From: a virus
Strand: one strand, 5' to 3'
DNA length: 64,000 bases
IMG/VR virus record: IMGVR_UViG_3300013093_000043
Location: 1 to 64,000 of that record
Shown here: positions 35,447-44,097 of the stretch, in pieces
Numbering within the stretch: the stretch's first letter is position 1
Layout: each line of letters opens with the position of its first letter
Position numbers and translations under genes: made by a program
The notes under the pieces: model-generated
The model's database searches: none
What the model saw: only the letters and a program-made list of their open reading frames with translations
What the model was told of the DNA's origin: nothing

Positions 35447-36164
35447 AATTTTTATTGGTGGAGATAGCTGGGGTTGCGGCGAATGGATAGGGCATAAAGT
35501 GACTCATCGTGGACTAGAACAATATTTTTTAGATGTAGGATATACTGTTATAAATTCATCTAGACCGAGCAGCTCAAATATACAATCAATTATACGTTTA
35601 GATGAATCCCTCAAAATTTTCAATAATGATATTATTCTGTGGATACAAACAGATCCTATCAGGGACGTAAGTATAGATAAAAGTCAAGCTCTAGATGTAC
35701 ATAAATTAAGAGATGGTATTGAAAAGTTTGGAGGATTTGTAAAATTTATGGAGTTTTTGCTTCATGAAAATTATAAAAAATTAAATGATATTGCAAAAGA
35801 AAACAATACTGTTATACATTTAATTGGCGGAATGACAAATGTGATGGAAAATATTGCTAGTGATTTTAAAAATTTAAATGTAGTAGTACAATCGTGGCAT
35901 CATCTACTGGTAGGTAACATCCCGCAATATTCCGAATGGTACAAGGAATTATATTTGGGAATTTTAAGTAAGAATATAAATGAATTTTCTTTACAGTTAT
36001 ACGAATGGAAAACAAAATCTAAATTGGTCAACGAATTATACACAATAACAAAAAAATGGGATCAGTTCCAATCATTGGAGAATATATATCCAGACCGAGC
36101 ACATCCAAGTAGACACGGCCATAAAAAACTTTTTGATTATATCATAAATGAATTAAAACTATGA
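35430..36164 (+). CDS. SGNH/GDSL hydrolase-like protein A
   Basis: A 244-residue protein with an N-terminal GGDSWGCGEW block I (nucleophile Ser near residue 13) and a C-terminal YPDRAHPSRHGHKKL block V supplying Asp and His. These are the two ends of the SGNH catalytic triad. Family members remove or transfer acyl groups on sugars and lipids. It is the first of four SGNH-like proteins in the block, next to glycosyltransferase genes, so acylation or deacylation of a glycan is plausible. It overlaps its neighbours by 17 and 4 nt. Codon use is more AT-rich than in the late genes. Confidence 0.6.
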   Translation: MNQKPKIFIGGDSWGCGEWIGHKVTHRGLEQYFLDVGYTVINSSRPSSSNIQSIIRLDESLKIFNNDIILWIQTDPIRDVSIDKSQALDVHKLRDGIEKFGGFVKFMEFLLHENYKKLNDIAKENNTVIHLIGGMTNVMENIASDFKNLNVVVQSWHHLLVGNIPQYSEWYKELYLGILSKNINEFSLQLYEWKTKSKLVNELYTITKKWDQFQSLENIYPDRAHPSRHGHKKLFDYIINELKL

Positions 36165-36505
36165 GTAAAGATTTTTGGCACGAAGTTGAAAGTTTAATCA
36201 AACCCGTACCCAAATTGGAATTAGAGTATAGGCTATATTATGACGAAGAAGGTAATATTGTTTCTTGTTCCATGACAGATCATCCCAAAAGCGGTGAATA
36301 TATTGTTGTGACCCGACAAGAATATGATACATACTTTACATATCAAGTTATTCGTGGACGATTAGTAAAAATCGAACAAGATGCCAAGTATCGTGTGCAA
36401 TTGGAAAAGAGTAATAAGGGATTTCAAGTAGTACGCGGACATGCCGGACTCGTAATAGAAGATGAAGAATATAACGACACAGAATACTATGAAAGAACCA
36501 ATTAA
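36161..36505 (+). CDS. Small hypothetical protein
   Basis: A 114-residue protein not recognised. It is rich in charged and aromatic residues and predicted mainly beta in the middle: LEYRLYYDEEGNIVSCSMTD, then EYIVVTRQEYDTYFTYQVIR, with an acidic C-terminus (EDEEYNDTEYYERTN). The pattern of a short strand, a DEEGNI turn and a V.RQEYDTY segment suggests a small soluble beta protein. It sits between two SGNH-like genes and overlaps both (4 and 17 nt), so it is translated with them and may be an accessory to one of them. Confidence 0.6.
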   Translation: MSKDFWHEVESLIKPVPKLELEYRLYYDEEGNIVSCSMTDHPKSGEYIVVTRQEYDTYFTYQVIRGRLVKIEQDAKYRVQLEKSNKGFQVVRGHAGLVIEDEEYNDTEYYERTN

Positions 36506-37193
36506 CTTACTGGTAAATGGTGCCAGTTTTAGTCGAGGCCCAACTGCCTGGCCTTATCATCTTGACGGTGTCAATTTGACCAATTTGGCCTGTGCCGCTG
36601 CAGGTAATACCTATATTCATGACACCACTATTTCAGAATTGGCCAATAGAAAATATGATTTTGTTGCAATTATGTGGACTGAGCCGGCGAGAACTGATAT
36701 AAAAGTCTCAAACATAAATGTATTTAATACGTCAACTTATACCAGCAAGTATCAATCAACAAAAAACGATTGGCAAGGAAAAATAATTTATCCCGTTAAC
36801 GATCAAGACTATGTTGAAAAAAATTGGGTGTTTGGTTGCGGATATATCAATAAAGAATCAGAGTTATTAAAAACCAAATTATTTGACCAGTTATACCGTT
36901 ACCAGTCAATTGAACAACTAGTTGAAAAATCCTTGATACATATGATTTCTTTGCAAGGTATATTGAAGTCAATAAATATACCGTATTTGTTTATGTATGA
37001 TAACGATTATTCTGGTGACTTTCAAAAGTTTTCGGCATTGTATAATGTTCTGGATCAAGCCAATATCTACATCACCAATAACATATATGCTATAACAAAA
37101 CAAAACAACTGGTACGACGAGGACAAACATCATCCCGGCCCAGAAGCACACAAAAAATGGGCTGAATTAATTAATCCTTTTATAACAAAATGA
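36489..37193 (+). CDS. SGNH/GDSL hydrolase-like protein B
   Basis: A 234-residue protein. I chose the ATG at 36489 because it gives an immediate beta strand and the catalytic loop INLLVNGASFSRGPTAWP, in which GAS replaces GDS. The C-terminal block DEDKHHPGPEAHKKW keeps the Asp and His. An FVAIMWTEPARTDI segment corresponds to the central strand and oxyanion region of this fold, also seen in the two relatives near 50 kb (VVTSWTFPGRYEF, VVCGWTELSRLDI). It is likely an esterase or acyltransferase-type SGNH protein, though the altered first block lowers certainty. It overlaps the previous gene by 17 nt and the next by 4 nt. Confidence 0.55.
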   Translation: MKEPINLLVNGASFSRGPTAWPYHLDGVNLTNLACAAAGNTYIHDTTISELANRKYDFVAIMWTEPARTDIKVSNINVFNTSTYTSKYQSTKNDWQGKIIYPVNDQDYVEKNWVFGCGYINKESELLKTKLFDQLYRYQSIEQLVEKSLIHMISLQGILKSINIPYLFMYDNDYSGDFQKFSALYNVLDQANIYITNNIYAITKQNNWYDEDKHHPGPEAHKKWAELINPFITK

Positions 37194-38089
37194 CACAAGA
37201 TTTGATTGACATAGCCGATTTAGATGTAGTATTTTTAACATACGACGAACCACGACGAGAAGAATTTTGGATACAGATTCAAAACATGGTGCCTTGGGCA
37301 ACAAGAGTGGACGGTGTAAAAGGAAGTGATGCAGCTCACAAAGCAGCTGCTGATGCCAGCACTACTGATCGTTTCGTGCTCATTGATGGCGACAATATTC
37401 CCGACGCTAGTTTCTTCAACTTACAGTTGGATTCACGAATCAATGCTCGTGGGGTATTTCGTTATCGTGCTAGGAATAATATTAATGGCTTGATGTACGG
37501 CAACGGCGGATTGAGCATTTGGCACAAAGACTTTGTGTACAACATGCGGACACACGAGAATACAGATGGCTCAGATGCAACTGCTGTGGAGTTTTGTTTC
37601 CACCCGGACTATTGGGCTATGCATGACTGCTATAGCACCACATACCCTGATGCCACCGCATTCCAAGCATGGCGAGCCGGCTTTCGTGAAGGTGTTAAAA
37701 TGTGTTTGGACCGTGGTGCCAAGCCCTCAATCTCGGAGTTTAAAACTCGTGTAGTCGGTCGCAACATGGATAACCTAAGCATATGGCACAACGTGGGTGC
37801 TGACAATGAGATGGGCATTTGGGCCATGGCCGGTGCTAGACAAGGCACATATAATACAATGCTCTCGGACTGGGATTATCGAGAGGTGCAGGACTTTGCG
37901 ATGTTAAAAGACTATTGGGAAGAGACGGTGCAACATTTCAATCCGGTAAACTTTTTCCATAATTATCGAGAAGAATTAACACAACGTTTGGGCCTGCCCA
38001 TGGTTGATTTAGATGCTGAACAAAGTAGATTCTTTAAGCATCATTACAAAAGTAATTTTCGAAACACAGGACCCATGGTACGAGAATGA
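37190..38089 (+). CDS. GT-A-like protein with IDGDN motif
   Basis: A 299-residue protein with an N-terminal LDVVFLTYDEPRREEFW strand-helix, then TRVDGVKGSDAAHKAAADAS and a DxD-type site LIDGDNIPD (Asp66, Asp68), all ordered as in GT-A glycosyltransferases. A following RYRARNNINGLMYGNGGLSI segment is matched by FNARNPVNGLEYGHQGVIAY in the C-terminal domain of the 1075-residue protein at 54933. The match continues through FREGVKMCLDRGA / FREVIKLKHFDA and MAGARQGT / LAGARDAV. The two therefore share one domain family, although the larger protein reads AVFAKIEVD where this one has the DGD motif. Donor and acceptor are unknown. Confidence 0.6.
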   Translation: MTQDLIDIADLDVVFLTYDEPRREEFWIQIQNMVPWATRVDGVKGSDAAHKAAADASTTDRFVLIDGDNIPDASFFNLQLDSRINARGVFRYRARNNINGLMYGNGGLSIWHKDFVYNMRTHENTDGSDATAVEFCFHPDYWAMHDCYSTTYPDATAFQAWRAGFREGVKMCLDRGAKPSISEFKTRVVGRNMDNLSIWHNVGADNEMGIWAMAGARQGTYNTMLSDWDYREVQDFAMLKDYWEETVQHFNPVNFFHNYREELTQRLGLPMVDLDAEQSRFFKHHYKSNFRNTGPMVRE

Positions 38090-38610
38090 TCAAAGAAGTA
38101 AAATTAAATTACGACTTATCGGTATTTTTAAATGCCGATTACACCCAACACGAAGGTAGTTGTATCAAACATCAGGTATACGAATTGACCGATGTGCACG
38201 AAAAGTTTGGCGGGTTCCCTAAAACCTATAAGTATGATAATACTCTTATAAATCAATTATGGTGGGATAGCACACAAGTCGATTTTAAAGACATTGGCAA
38301 CCAATTGGGCATGGAAGTAATTACAGTAAGCAGTATTTTACAACCTCCAGGATGTGTTATACCCTTGCACAGAGACACCTTTTTTCAAATTAACCAACGC
38401 TATCCCGATCGCAAAGAATTAAAAGTACGTGCCAACATTTATCTTGAAGATTGGAAAACAGGTCATTTTTTACAATATGATGACATTGTGATATCAAATT
38501 GGCAAGCCGGTACTGGATACTTGTGGGACAGTAGTGTGTTACACCTAGGTGCTAATGCCGGAATGGAGGACAAATACACATTGCAAGTGTCGGGATTTTA
38601 TCATGAATAA
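38086..38610 (+). CDS. 2-oxoglutarate/Fe(II) oxygenase-like protein (Asp/Asn hydroxylase type)
   Basis: A 174-residue cupin-like protein with an HxD iron site (VIPLHRDTFFQIN, His95 and Asp97) and a distal His153 in VLHLGANAGMEDKYTLQVSG, a stretch typical of the last two strands in aspartyl/asparaginyl beta-hydroxylase-like oxygenases. KVRANIYLEDW provides the substrate-side strand. It could hydroxylate a small molecule, sugar nucleotide or protein. It lies immediately before the acyltransferase and ANL ligase genes with an 8-nt overlap, suggesting shared expression and possibly a shared pathway. Confidence 0.65.
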   Translation: MIKEVKLNYDLSVFLNADYTQHEGSCIKHQVYELTDVHEKFGGFPKTYKYDNTLINQLWWDSTQVDFKDIGNQLGMEVITVSSILQPPGCVIPLHRDTFFQINQRYPDRKELKVRANIYLEDWKTGHFLQYDDIVISNWQAGTGYLWDSSVLHLGANAGMEDKYTLQVSGFYHE

Positions 38611-39250
38611 CACTAATTTGGATTTTCGATTACTACATGATTCGGGCAAGATTTTGTGTTTTGTCGGGCACTCGTATGGCAATTTTACACTGTTTAACTA
38701 TTTTCAACCAACAAGGCCCTGCGAAATATATCGTATCGAAGAAATAGAAAACAATTCCAGTGATTGGTTTGATGCCAGACAGTTTATATCGGTATCGGCC
38801 GATATTGCATTGAAACGACGCATTGTTGACTCGTTACAAAAACACAATCCCGATTATTTCAGCGTTGTGGCTGCTCGATGCCATATTGGATTCAATGTCG
38901 AGATCGGACGCGGAACGTATATCAGTGATTTCAATACCTTGTTGGACAACACTGTGGTAGGCAACTATGTGGTAATAACACACTACGTGTCCTTGAGCCA
39001 CGAAGTCAAGATTGGAGATTATTGCCATATTGGCCCAAGTGCGTATTTGTTGTTTACCAACTTGGGAGCAGGATCGTATGTTGCAGCCAAATCAAATTTT
39101 TTAGGAAAAACCAAATCACCAATCACAACTGCTGACCATTGCAATTACTTGATTGGATCAACAGTGACAAAAAATATAACAGCGACTGGAACTTACCACA
39201 ACAATAGGCATTTGAATTCCAATTCAAGCCTAAACACCAAGATAGATTGA
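38603..39250 (+). CDS. Hexapeptide-repeat acyltransferase (left-handed beta-helix)
   Basis: A 215-residue protein with an N-terminal Rossmann-like part (ILCFVGHSYGNFTLFNYF) and a C-terminal left-handed beta-helix made of hexapeptide turns: IGRGTYISDFNTLLDNTVVG, YVVITHYVSLSHEVKIGDYC, then HIGPSAYL. This two-domain plan resembles sugar O/N-acyltransferases of the PglD/NeuD type, which acylate amino- or hydroxy-sugars using acyl-CoA. A candidate catalytic His is in the SLSHEVKIGD turn. The gene is 1 nt from the ANL ligase, which could supply the acyl group. The ATG at 38603 is preferred to an upstream one that would overlap the oxygenase gene by about 60 nt. Confidence 0.7.
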   Translation: MNNTNLDFRLLHDSGKILCFVGHSYGNFTLFNYFQPTRPCEIYRIEEIENNSSDWFDARQFISVSADIALKRRIVDSLQKHNPDYFSVVAARCHIGFNVEIGRGTYISDFNTLLDNTVVGNYVVITHYVSLSHEVKIGDYCHIGPSAYLLFTNLGAGSYVAAKSNFLGKTKSPITTADHCNYLIGSTVTKNITATGTYHNNRHLNSNSSLNTKID

Positions 39251-39251
39251 T

Positions 39252-40340
39252 ATGAAACGAGCCGTTATTTGCGTGGAGAATCCACAAGACTATATTTCTA
39301 AAATAACTGATTACAGTCAAATGATAATAAATCCCTTGGCCAATGCCGATAGGAATCAGTACCTTCTGGACCATTCGGATTGGAGTTTGCTTATCACTGA
39401 TCAAGGCGAGCAATATCGCAACGGCGGCGATTACGATGAAGCTGTTTTTTTGTATACTTCGGGAACCACTGGCGACAGTAAATTTTACAGCTTTACACAA
39501 AGCCAATTGGATATAGTAATTGACAATGTGATATCCGAATACAATTTGACTGCAAATGATATCTATGCCTCGCTTATGCCACTGTGGCATCCATACGGGC
39601 AAACTTTTTATCGAGTGGCCAAAAAAGTCAATTGCGAAGTACATCATTACTCGATTAAAAACTGGAGTGAAAGTCCCAAATGCAATCCAACATTTATTGC
39701 ATCTGCTCCGGTTTTTCTAAAAACATTGGCCAAATTTGATTTTACCAATTTGGATTTTATTATTTCGGCCGGCGGAGCATTTGCAAACATAAATGAATAC
39801 AACGAGTTCAAGAACAAATTCAACTCGATCATTTTGGAATCATATGGATTGACCGAATCGTTGGGACATTGTTTTACAAATCCACGTTATGGCGAACATA
39901 GATATGGCACAATAGGATTACCGTTTGGCCTAGAAGCCAAGATAGATCAAGACAATCATCTACATCTACATGGACCGGCCTGTGCCATGCCCGGCTGGTT
40001 TGATACCGGGGATCTAGCACAACAAGACGACAAGGGCTACTACAAACTGTTGGGTAGAAGTGACGATATAATACGAACAAAGGGAGTAAATATAAATCCT
40101 TTAAGTATCGAGAAACAACTGCGAGAAAATATTCCGGGACTAGTAGAATGTGCAATATTTGGAACTGATCGTATAAACTGTGTGTATGTGGGTGACGCGA
40201 CACCGGATCAAATACAGAAATTTTTACTTGGACTTGGCTCGCATTGTCGAGCAAAAAACATAGTAAAAATGGATGCACTGCCGTTGAATGTTTCGGGAAA
40301 AATTTCAAGGTACTACCTAAACAATTTATTTAAATCATGA
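39252..40340 (+). CDS. ANL-superfamily acyl-AMP ligase (AMP-binding), short form
   Basis: A 362-residue adenylate-forming enzyme with the core motifs in order: YTSGTTGDSK (68-77, phosphate-binding loop), ESYGLTES (near 198), WFDTGDL (near 250), GRSDDIIRTKGVNINP (from 268, hinge) and the C-terminal catalytic Lys in VSGKISR (Lys350). It activates a carboxylic acid with ATP, either for CoA or carrier loading or for direct transfer. It is about 150 residues shorter than typical acyl-CoA synthetases (500-550), missing most of the N-terminal subdomain, as in short ANL enzymes. ANL ligases are unusual in phages. The adjacent acyltransferase is its obvious partner. No carrier protein gene was found nearby. 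Confidence 0.8.
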   Translation: MKRAVICVENPQDYISKITDYSQMIINPLANADRNQYLLDHSDWSLLITDQGEQYRNGGDYDEAVFLYTSGTTGDSKFYSFTQSQLDIVIDNVISEYNLTANDIYASLMPLWHPYGQTFYRVAKKVNCEVHHYSIKNWSESPKCNPTFIASAPVFLKTLAKFDFTNLDFIISAGGAFANINEYNEFKNKFNSIILESYGLTESLGHCFTNPRYGEHRYGTIGLPFGLEAKIDQDNHLHLHGPACAMPGWFDTGDLAQQDDKGYYKLLGRSDDIIRTKGVNINPLSIEKQLRENIPGLVECAIFGTDRINCVYVGDATPDQIQKFLLGLGSHCRAKNIVKMDALPLNVSGKISRYYLNNLFKS

Positions 40341-41353
40341 TAAAATTAGAATCACGAGACGGTCAAATTTGGAATCTTGAAAGCAAAGTAGTTGAAATTA
40401 TCAATGAAGCAATTGCCACAAAAGGCAGTATTGTAATTGATTTCAACTACGAGGGGCCTTGCCTGCGTTCTTGTGGATTTTATCAATTACTAGACAGTGT
40501 AACAAAAACTTTCAATGTTGATAAATCGAGATTTGTAATACAGACTTGTAATGTGGAAGAATGTCATGATGAATATAAAATATTGATCAAAGATAATATT
40601 TGGCTAATTGAAGCCAAAAAATTTAGTAATGTGTTGGCACAGTCAAAAAATCCCGATTTAAAAACAGTAGGTTGTTTTATTGGAAAAACCAATTGGGCTA
40701 GATTGATATTGGTCGCCTGGCTTGATCTTAATTACCACAAGCAATCGTTATTGACCTGTCATCACAACAACAATGGCGAGATGCATCGTTCAGCACTACA
40801 GTTATCAGAGATAATGAATCGCAGTGCCGATGACATTGATGCAGCCACAAAATTTTTAAAAACTTGTCCTAGAACTCTTGAAAAATACGAAAAAAATTCT
40901 GATTTTTTACAAAATTATAATTATTCAACAAGTACAAAATATCAAGGAAGTTTAACCACAATGAGTTCATTGACTTTTGGATTTTCAAAAGTCTATTCAG
41001 ACATATTTTGTGAATTGGTATGTGAAACTTATTACAGTGGATTGACCTTCTTCCCCACAGAAAAAACATTTAAGCCCATTATACAACTGACACCATTTAT
41101 TGTGTTTGGTCCGCAAGGCCATTTGTCCAATTTGCAAAGATGCGGATTTAGAACATTTGGCAATTACTGGGACGAAAGTTACGATGATTTTGCTGGAATA
41201 GATAGAATAGACAAAATCAAAAAGATAATATCAACATTGTGTATGCAAACTCAAACACAATTACAAGACATGTATCATGACATGATGCCGATACTACAAC
41301 ACAATCAAAATAGATTATCAAAAATCACTCCCGGGGAATTAAAACTTGGATAA
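40337..41353 (+). CDS. TEKTFKP-family protein 1 (glycosyltransferase-like)
   Basis: A 338-residue protein, one of four in the window sharing a C-terminal block: a V(C/A)ET strand, FFPTEKTFKPIIQLTPFIVF, a GF(R/K/A)TF turn and a (F/W)DESYD motif (near residue 280 here), followed by a helical tail. The block order of Glu, a Thr-Glu-Lys loop, then PF..(F/V)G is reminiscent of the nucleotide-binding half of GT-B glycosyltransferases (for example the TEK loop of fucosyltransferases), but the similarity is only motif-deep. The N-terminal half differs between members. It overlaps the ANL ligase by 4 nt and the first radical SAM gene by 8 nt. Confidence 0.5.
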   Translation: MIKLESRDGQIWNLESKVVEIINEAIATKGSIVIDFNYEGPCLRSCGFYQLLDSVTKTFNVDKSRFVIQTCNVEECHDEYKILIKDNIWLIEAKKFSNVLAQSKNPDLKTVGCFIGKTNWARLILVAWLDLNYHKQSLLTCHHNNNGEMHRSALQLSEIMNRSADDIDAATKFLKTCPRTLEKYEKNSDFLQNYNYSTSTKYQGSLTTMSSLTFGFSKVYSDIFCELVCETYYSGLTFFPTEKTFKPIIQLTPFIVFGPQGHLSNLQRCGFRTFGNYWDESYDDFAGIDRIDKIKKIISTLCMQTQTQLQDMYHDMMPILQHNQNRLSKITPGELKLG

Positions 41354-42734
41354 AAGTAACTTCATGGCCAATGCCGAATGGATGCGGGACAATCTTGGAC
41401 CCGCACTCTGCTTGGCCAAATGGAAACAAGTAAGCCTACACTTGCCCACCGGACTCAACAACAGTTGTTATCATCCGCCACTGCACGCTATTGCCGCAGA
41501 TCAATTAAAAGATAATCCCGGAGCATTGCATAACACCGATCACAAGAAAGCTCAACGTGTTATTATGTTAAAGAATGAAAAACCCACAGAGTGTAGTTAT
41601 TGTTGGAATATTGAACAACATGGACAATTGAGTGATAGGCATTATCGTTCAGGCGAACCCTGGGCCGCAGAAGATTACGACGCTATAGTAAATAGTACTG
41701 GAAAGGAAGACGATGTCGTACCAAGTTATGTTGAAGTTAATTTTAATCATGCCTGTAATCTTGCTTGCAGCTATTGCAGCCCTCAATTTTCTAGTACCTG
41801 GCAAGCGGAAGTTGATCGATGGGGAGGATATCCTACTAGCACTATTCATAACGACCCTAGTCACTTTGTTGGTAGAAACCGCCCTATACCTGCCAGCCAT
41901 GACAACCCATATGTAACTGCATTTTGGGAATGGTGGCCTACGCTATACCCTAAACTAAAACATTTTAGAATGACTGGTGGCGAGCCACTCATGGATAAAA
42001 ACACATACAAAGTATTTGATTATGTGTTGGCCATACCCAAACCCGATTTGCATCTAAATGTCACTAGCAACTTTAGTGTAGAACCTGCACTATTTGACAA
42101 GTATTTGGGATATGTCAAGCAGTTATGCAACACACAAATAGAACATTTTATGCAGTTTGTGAGTTTAGATTCGGGAAATCCCGAACATGCTGAATATATT
42201 AGACATGGTTTAAATTTTCGAAGAATGGAATGGAATGTTAATTCATTCTTACATGAAATCCCATACCGCAATAGTCTTACGTTTATTATTACAATGAACA
42301 ATCTCAGTGTATTGGGACTACAACAACAATTGGAGTGGATCCTGGCACTACGCAAGTCGTACAGTACCACATACCAACGTGTTTGGTTCGACACTCCACT
42401 GTTGCGTAAACCCGAATGGCAAAGTTTACAAATACTTCCTCCTGTATACATTGCAATGTTAGAACGTGTGGCCGACTGGATGGAACTAAATTTAGAAACG
42501 GCCGAAGATCCATTTCATGGATTCAAAGACTACGAAGTGCAACGTATGCGTCGGGATATAGATTGGATGAGGGAAGGTAGCAAATTGGATCCTGATTATG
42601 TTAAACTACAACGTGCCGACTTTTATAGATTCTTTAACGAACACGACAAACGCCGCAAAACCGATTTCATAGAAACATTTCCGCAGATGCGAGAATTTTG
42701 GAACGAATGCGAATACCATGCCAAAAATCAATAA
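41346..42734 (+). CDS. Radical SAM protein 1, N-terminal twitch-like cysteine region
   Basis: A 462-residue radical SAM protein. The cluster motif CNLACSYC (Cys137, 141, 144) follows a FNHA strand. FRMTGGEPLM supplies the GGE SAM-amine motif, with a downstream QFVSLDSGNPEHAEYIRHGL segment. Upstream of the core, residues 18-100 hold SCYHPPLHA and ECSYCWNIEQHG cysteines, a twitch/SPASM-like auxiliary cluster region placed at the N-terminus instead of the usual C-terminus. It is closest to the next gene, both having a SC(Y/H)HP form. The start may be TTG at 41346 or ATG at 41364. The substrate is unknown. Confidence 0.8.
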   Translation: MDKSNFMANAEWMRDNLGPALCLAKWKQVSLHLPTGLNNSCYHPPLHAIAADQLKDNPGALHNTDHKKAQRVIMLKNEKPTECSYCWNIEQHGQLSDRHYRSGEPWAAEDYDAIVNSTGKEDDVVPSYVEVNFNHACNLACSYCSPQFSSTWQAEVDRWGGYPTSTIHNDPSHFVGRNRPIPASHDNPYVTAFWEWWPTLYPKLKHFRMTGGEPLMDKNTYKVFDYVLAIPKPDLHLNVTSNFSVEPALFDKYLGYVKQLCNTQIEHFMQFVSLDSGNPEHAEYIRHGLNFRRMEWNVNSFLHEIPYRNSLTFIITMNNLSVLGLQQQLEWILALRKSYSTTYQRVWFDTPLLRKPEWQSLQILPPVYIAMLERVADWMELNLETAEDPFHGFKDYEVQRMRRDIDWMREGSKLDPDYVKLQRADFYRFFNEHDKRRKTDFIETFPQMREFWNECEYHAKNQ

Positions 42735-44097
42735 CGAAACAGACTCACAGTACAAGCGTCGAGTAATTGACATCAAGTCCAAATCATTCTGCGGGGCAAA
42801 ATGGTACAATGCCACTATATGGTTAGGCTCGGGGCAAACCACAAGTTGTCATCATCCCTTACCGCATCAAGTCAGTGTCGAGGCAGTGACTGCCAATCCC
42901 AAAGCCTTACACAATACTCCAGAAAAGAAACACCAACGTGAGCAAATGCAACGCGGCGAGCGTCCTAGTGGTTGTGAATACTGCTGGAAGATTGAAGATA
43001 TGCATAAAGACACCGTTGGAGATGTTGCCGAGCCCATCAGTGACCGAGTATACAAAACAGTAATTTATTCAGACAAGGACTTAGATCGAGCATACCGAAC
43101 ACCTGCTGACCAAGACGTGGACCTACAAACTTTGGAAATCGCATTCGACCGAACTTGTCAGTTTGCTTGTTCTTATTGTAACCCTGCTTTTAGTAGCACT
43201 TGGGTTAAAGACATTAAACAACATGGTGCCTACACCAACTTGGTTAGTGACGGCAGGAACCATTTTACCCATACCCATAATAGTAGTCAACTTTATAAAT
43301 TCGGTGAGACTAATCCGTATGTGGAAGCGTTCCACAAGTGGTGGGAATCAAACCTCCATAGAACCCTAAAAGAACTACGCATTACAGGTGGCGAACCTTT
43401 AATGAGTGCAGAGACTTGGCGGTTGATTGAATGGTTTAAGACCAACCGAGGCAAGAGTAAGACACGACTTGCCATTAACAGCAACTTGGGCACAGATGTA
43501 GATGTGGATAGATTGCTTGCAGCCATTGATGGTGTTGAAGTAGATTTATATACCAGCAACGAAGCACTAGGGGCACAAGCTGAATACATACGTGATGGTT
43601 TAGTGTGGCAGGATTGGTGCAACAACGTAGAAAAGTTATTGCAAAGTCAAAAGTTCCGCGGCATTCATGTTATGTGTACAATTAATTTATTGTGTTTAGA
43701 TAGCTTGCCTGAATTCCTAGATGTCGTAATGAATTGGAAATTGGAATACGGAAAAGATGCAATTAACTTTTCGCTAAATATATTACGCTTTCCAAGTTTT
43801 CAATCACTAACCATTCTCCCTAGCGACATTAGACAAAGTTATGCCGGTAACCTATATGCATTCAGCAATAGATGGGGACGCGGCACCCACTTTGATTTGT
43901 TTCACGAGTTTGAACAAAATCAGCTAGACCGACTACTTGATTATATTGATGTGGTACAAAAACCACACGAGGAAGCCATGTCACAACAGATACTACAACG
44001 TGACTTTAAAAACTTTTATATGCAATATGATCAACGCCGAGGCAAAGACTTTGCCAAAACATTCCCTGCACTGGCCGACTGGTACAATAAACTATAA
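42718..44097 (+). CDS. Radical SAM protein 2, N-terminal twitch-like cysteine region
   Basis: A 459-residue paralogue of radical SAM protein 1. CQFACSYC carries the iron-sulfur cysteines (Cys147, 151, 154), and RITGGEPLMS the SAM motif. The N-terminal region contains CGAKWYNATIW, TSCHHPLPHQ and GCEYCWKIED cysteines. Shared features with protein 1 include LHNT..KK..R..M in the N-terminal region, AEYIRDGL, FP.L/F..W at the end, and similar length, so the two probably arose by duplication. It overlaps protein 1 by 17 nt and touches protein 3. As a SPASM/twitch-type enzyme it could modify a peptide or a sugar, but no precursor peptide gene was found beside it. Confidence 0.8.
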   Translation: MPKINNETDSQYKRRVIDIKSKSFCGAKWYNATIWLGSGQTTSCHHPLPHQVSVEAVTANPKALHNTPEKKHQREQMQRGERPSGCEYCWKIEDMHKDTVGDVAEPISDRVYKTVIYSDKDLDRAYRTPADQDVDLQTLEIAFDRTCQFACSYCNPAFSSTWVKDIKQHGAYTNLVSDGRNHFTHTHNSSQLYKFGETNPYVEAFHKWWESNLHRTLKELRITGGEPLMSAETWRLIEWFKTNRGKSKTRLAINSNLGTDVDVDRLLAAIDGVEVDLYTSNEALGAQAEYIRDGLVWQDWCNNVEKLLQSQKFRGIHVMCTINLLCLDSLPEFLDVVMNWKLEYGKDAINFSLNILRFPSFQSLTILPSDIRQSYAGNLYAFSNRWGRGTHFDLFHEFEQNQLDRLLDYIDVVQKPHEEAMSQQILQRDFKNFYMQYDQRRGKDFAKTFPALADWYNKL

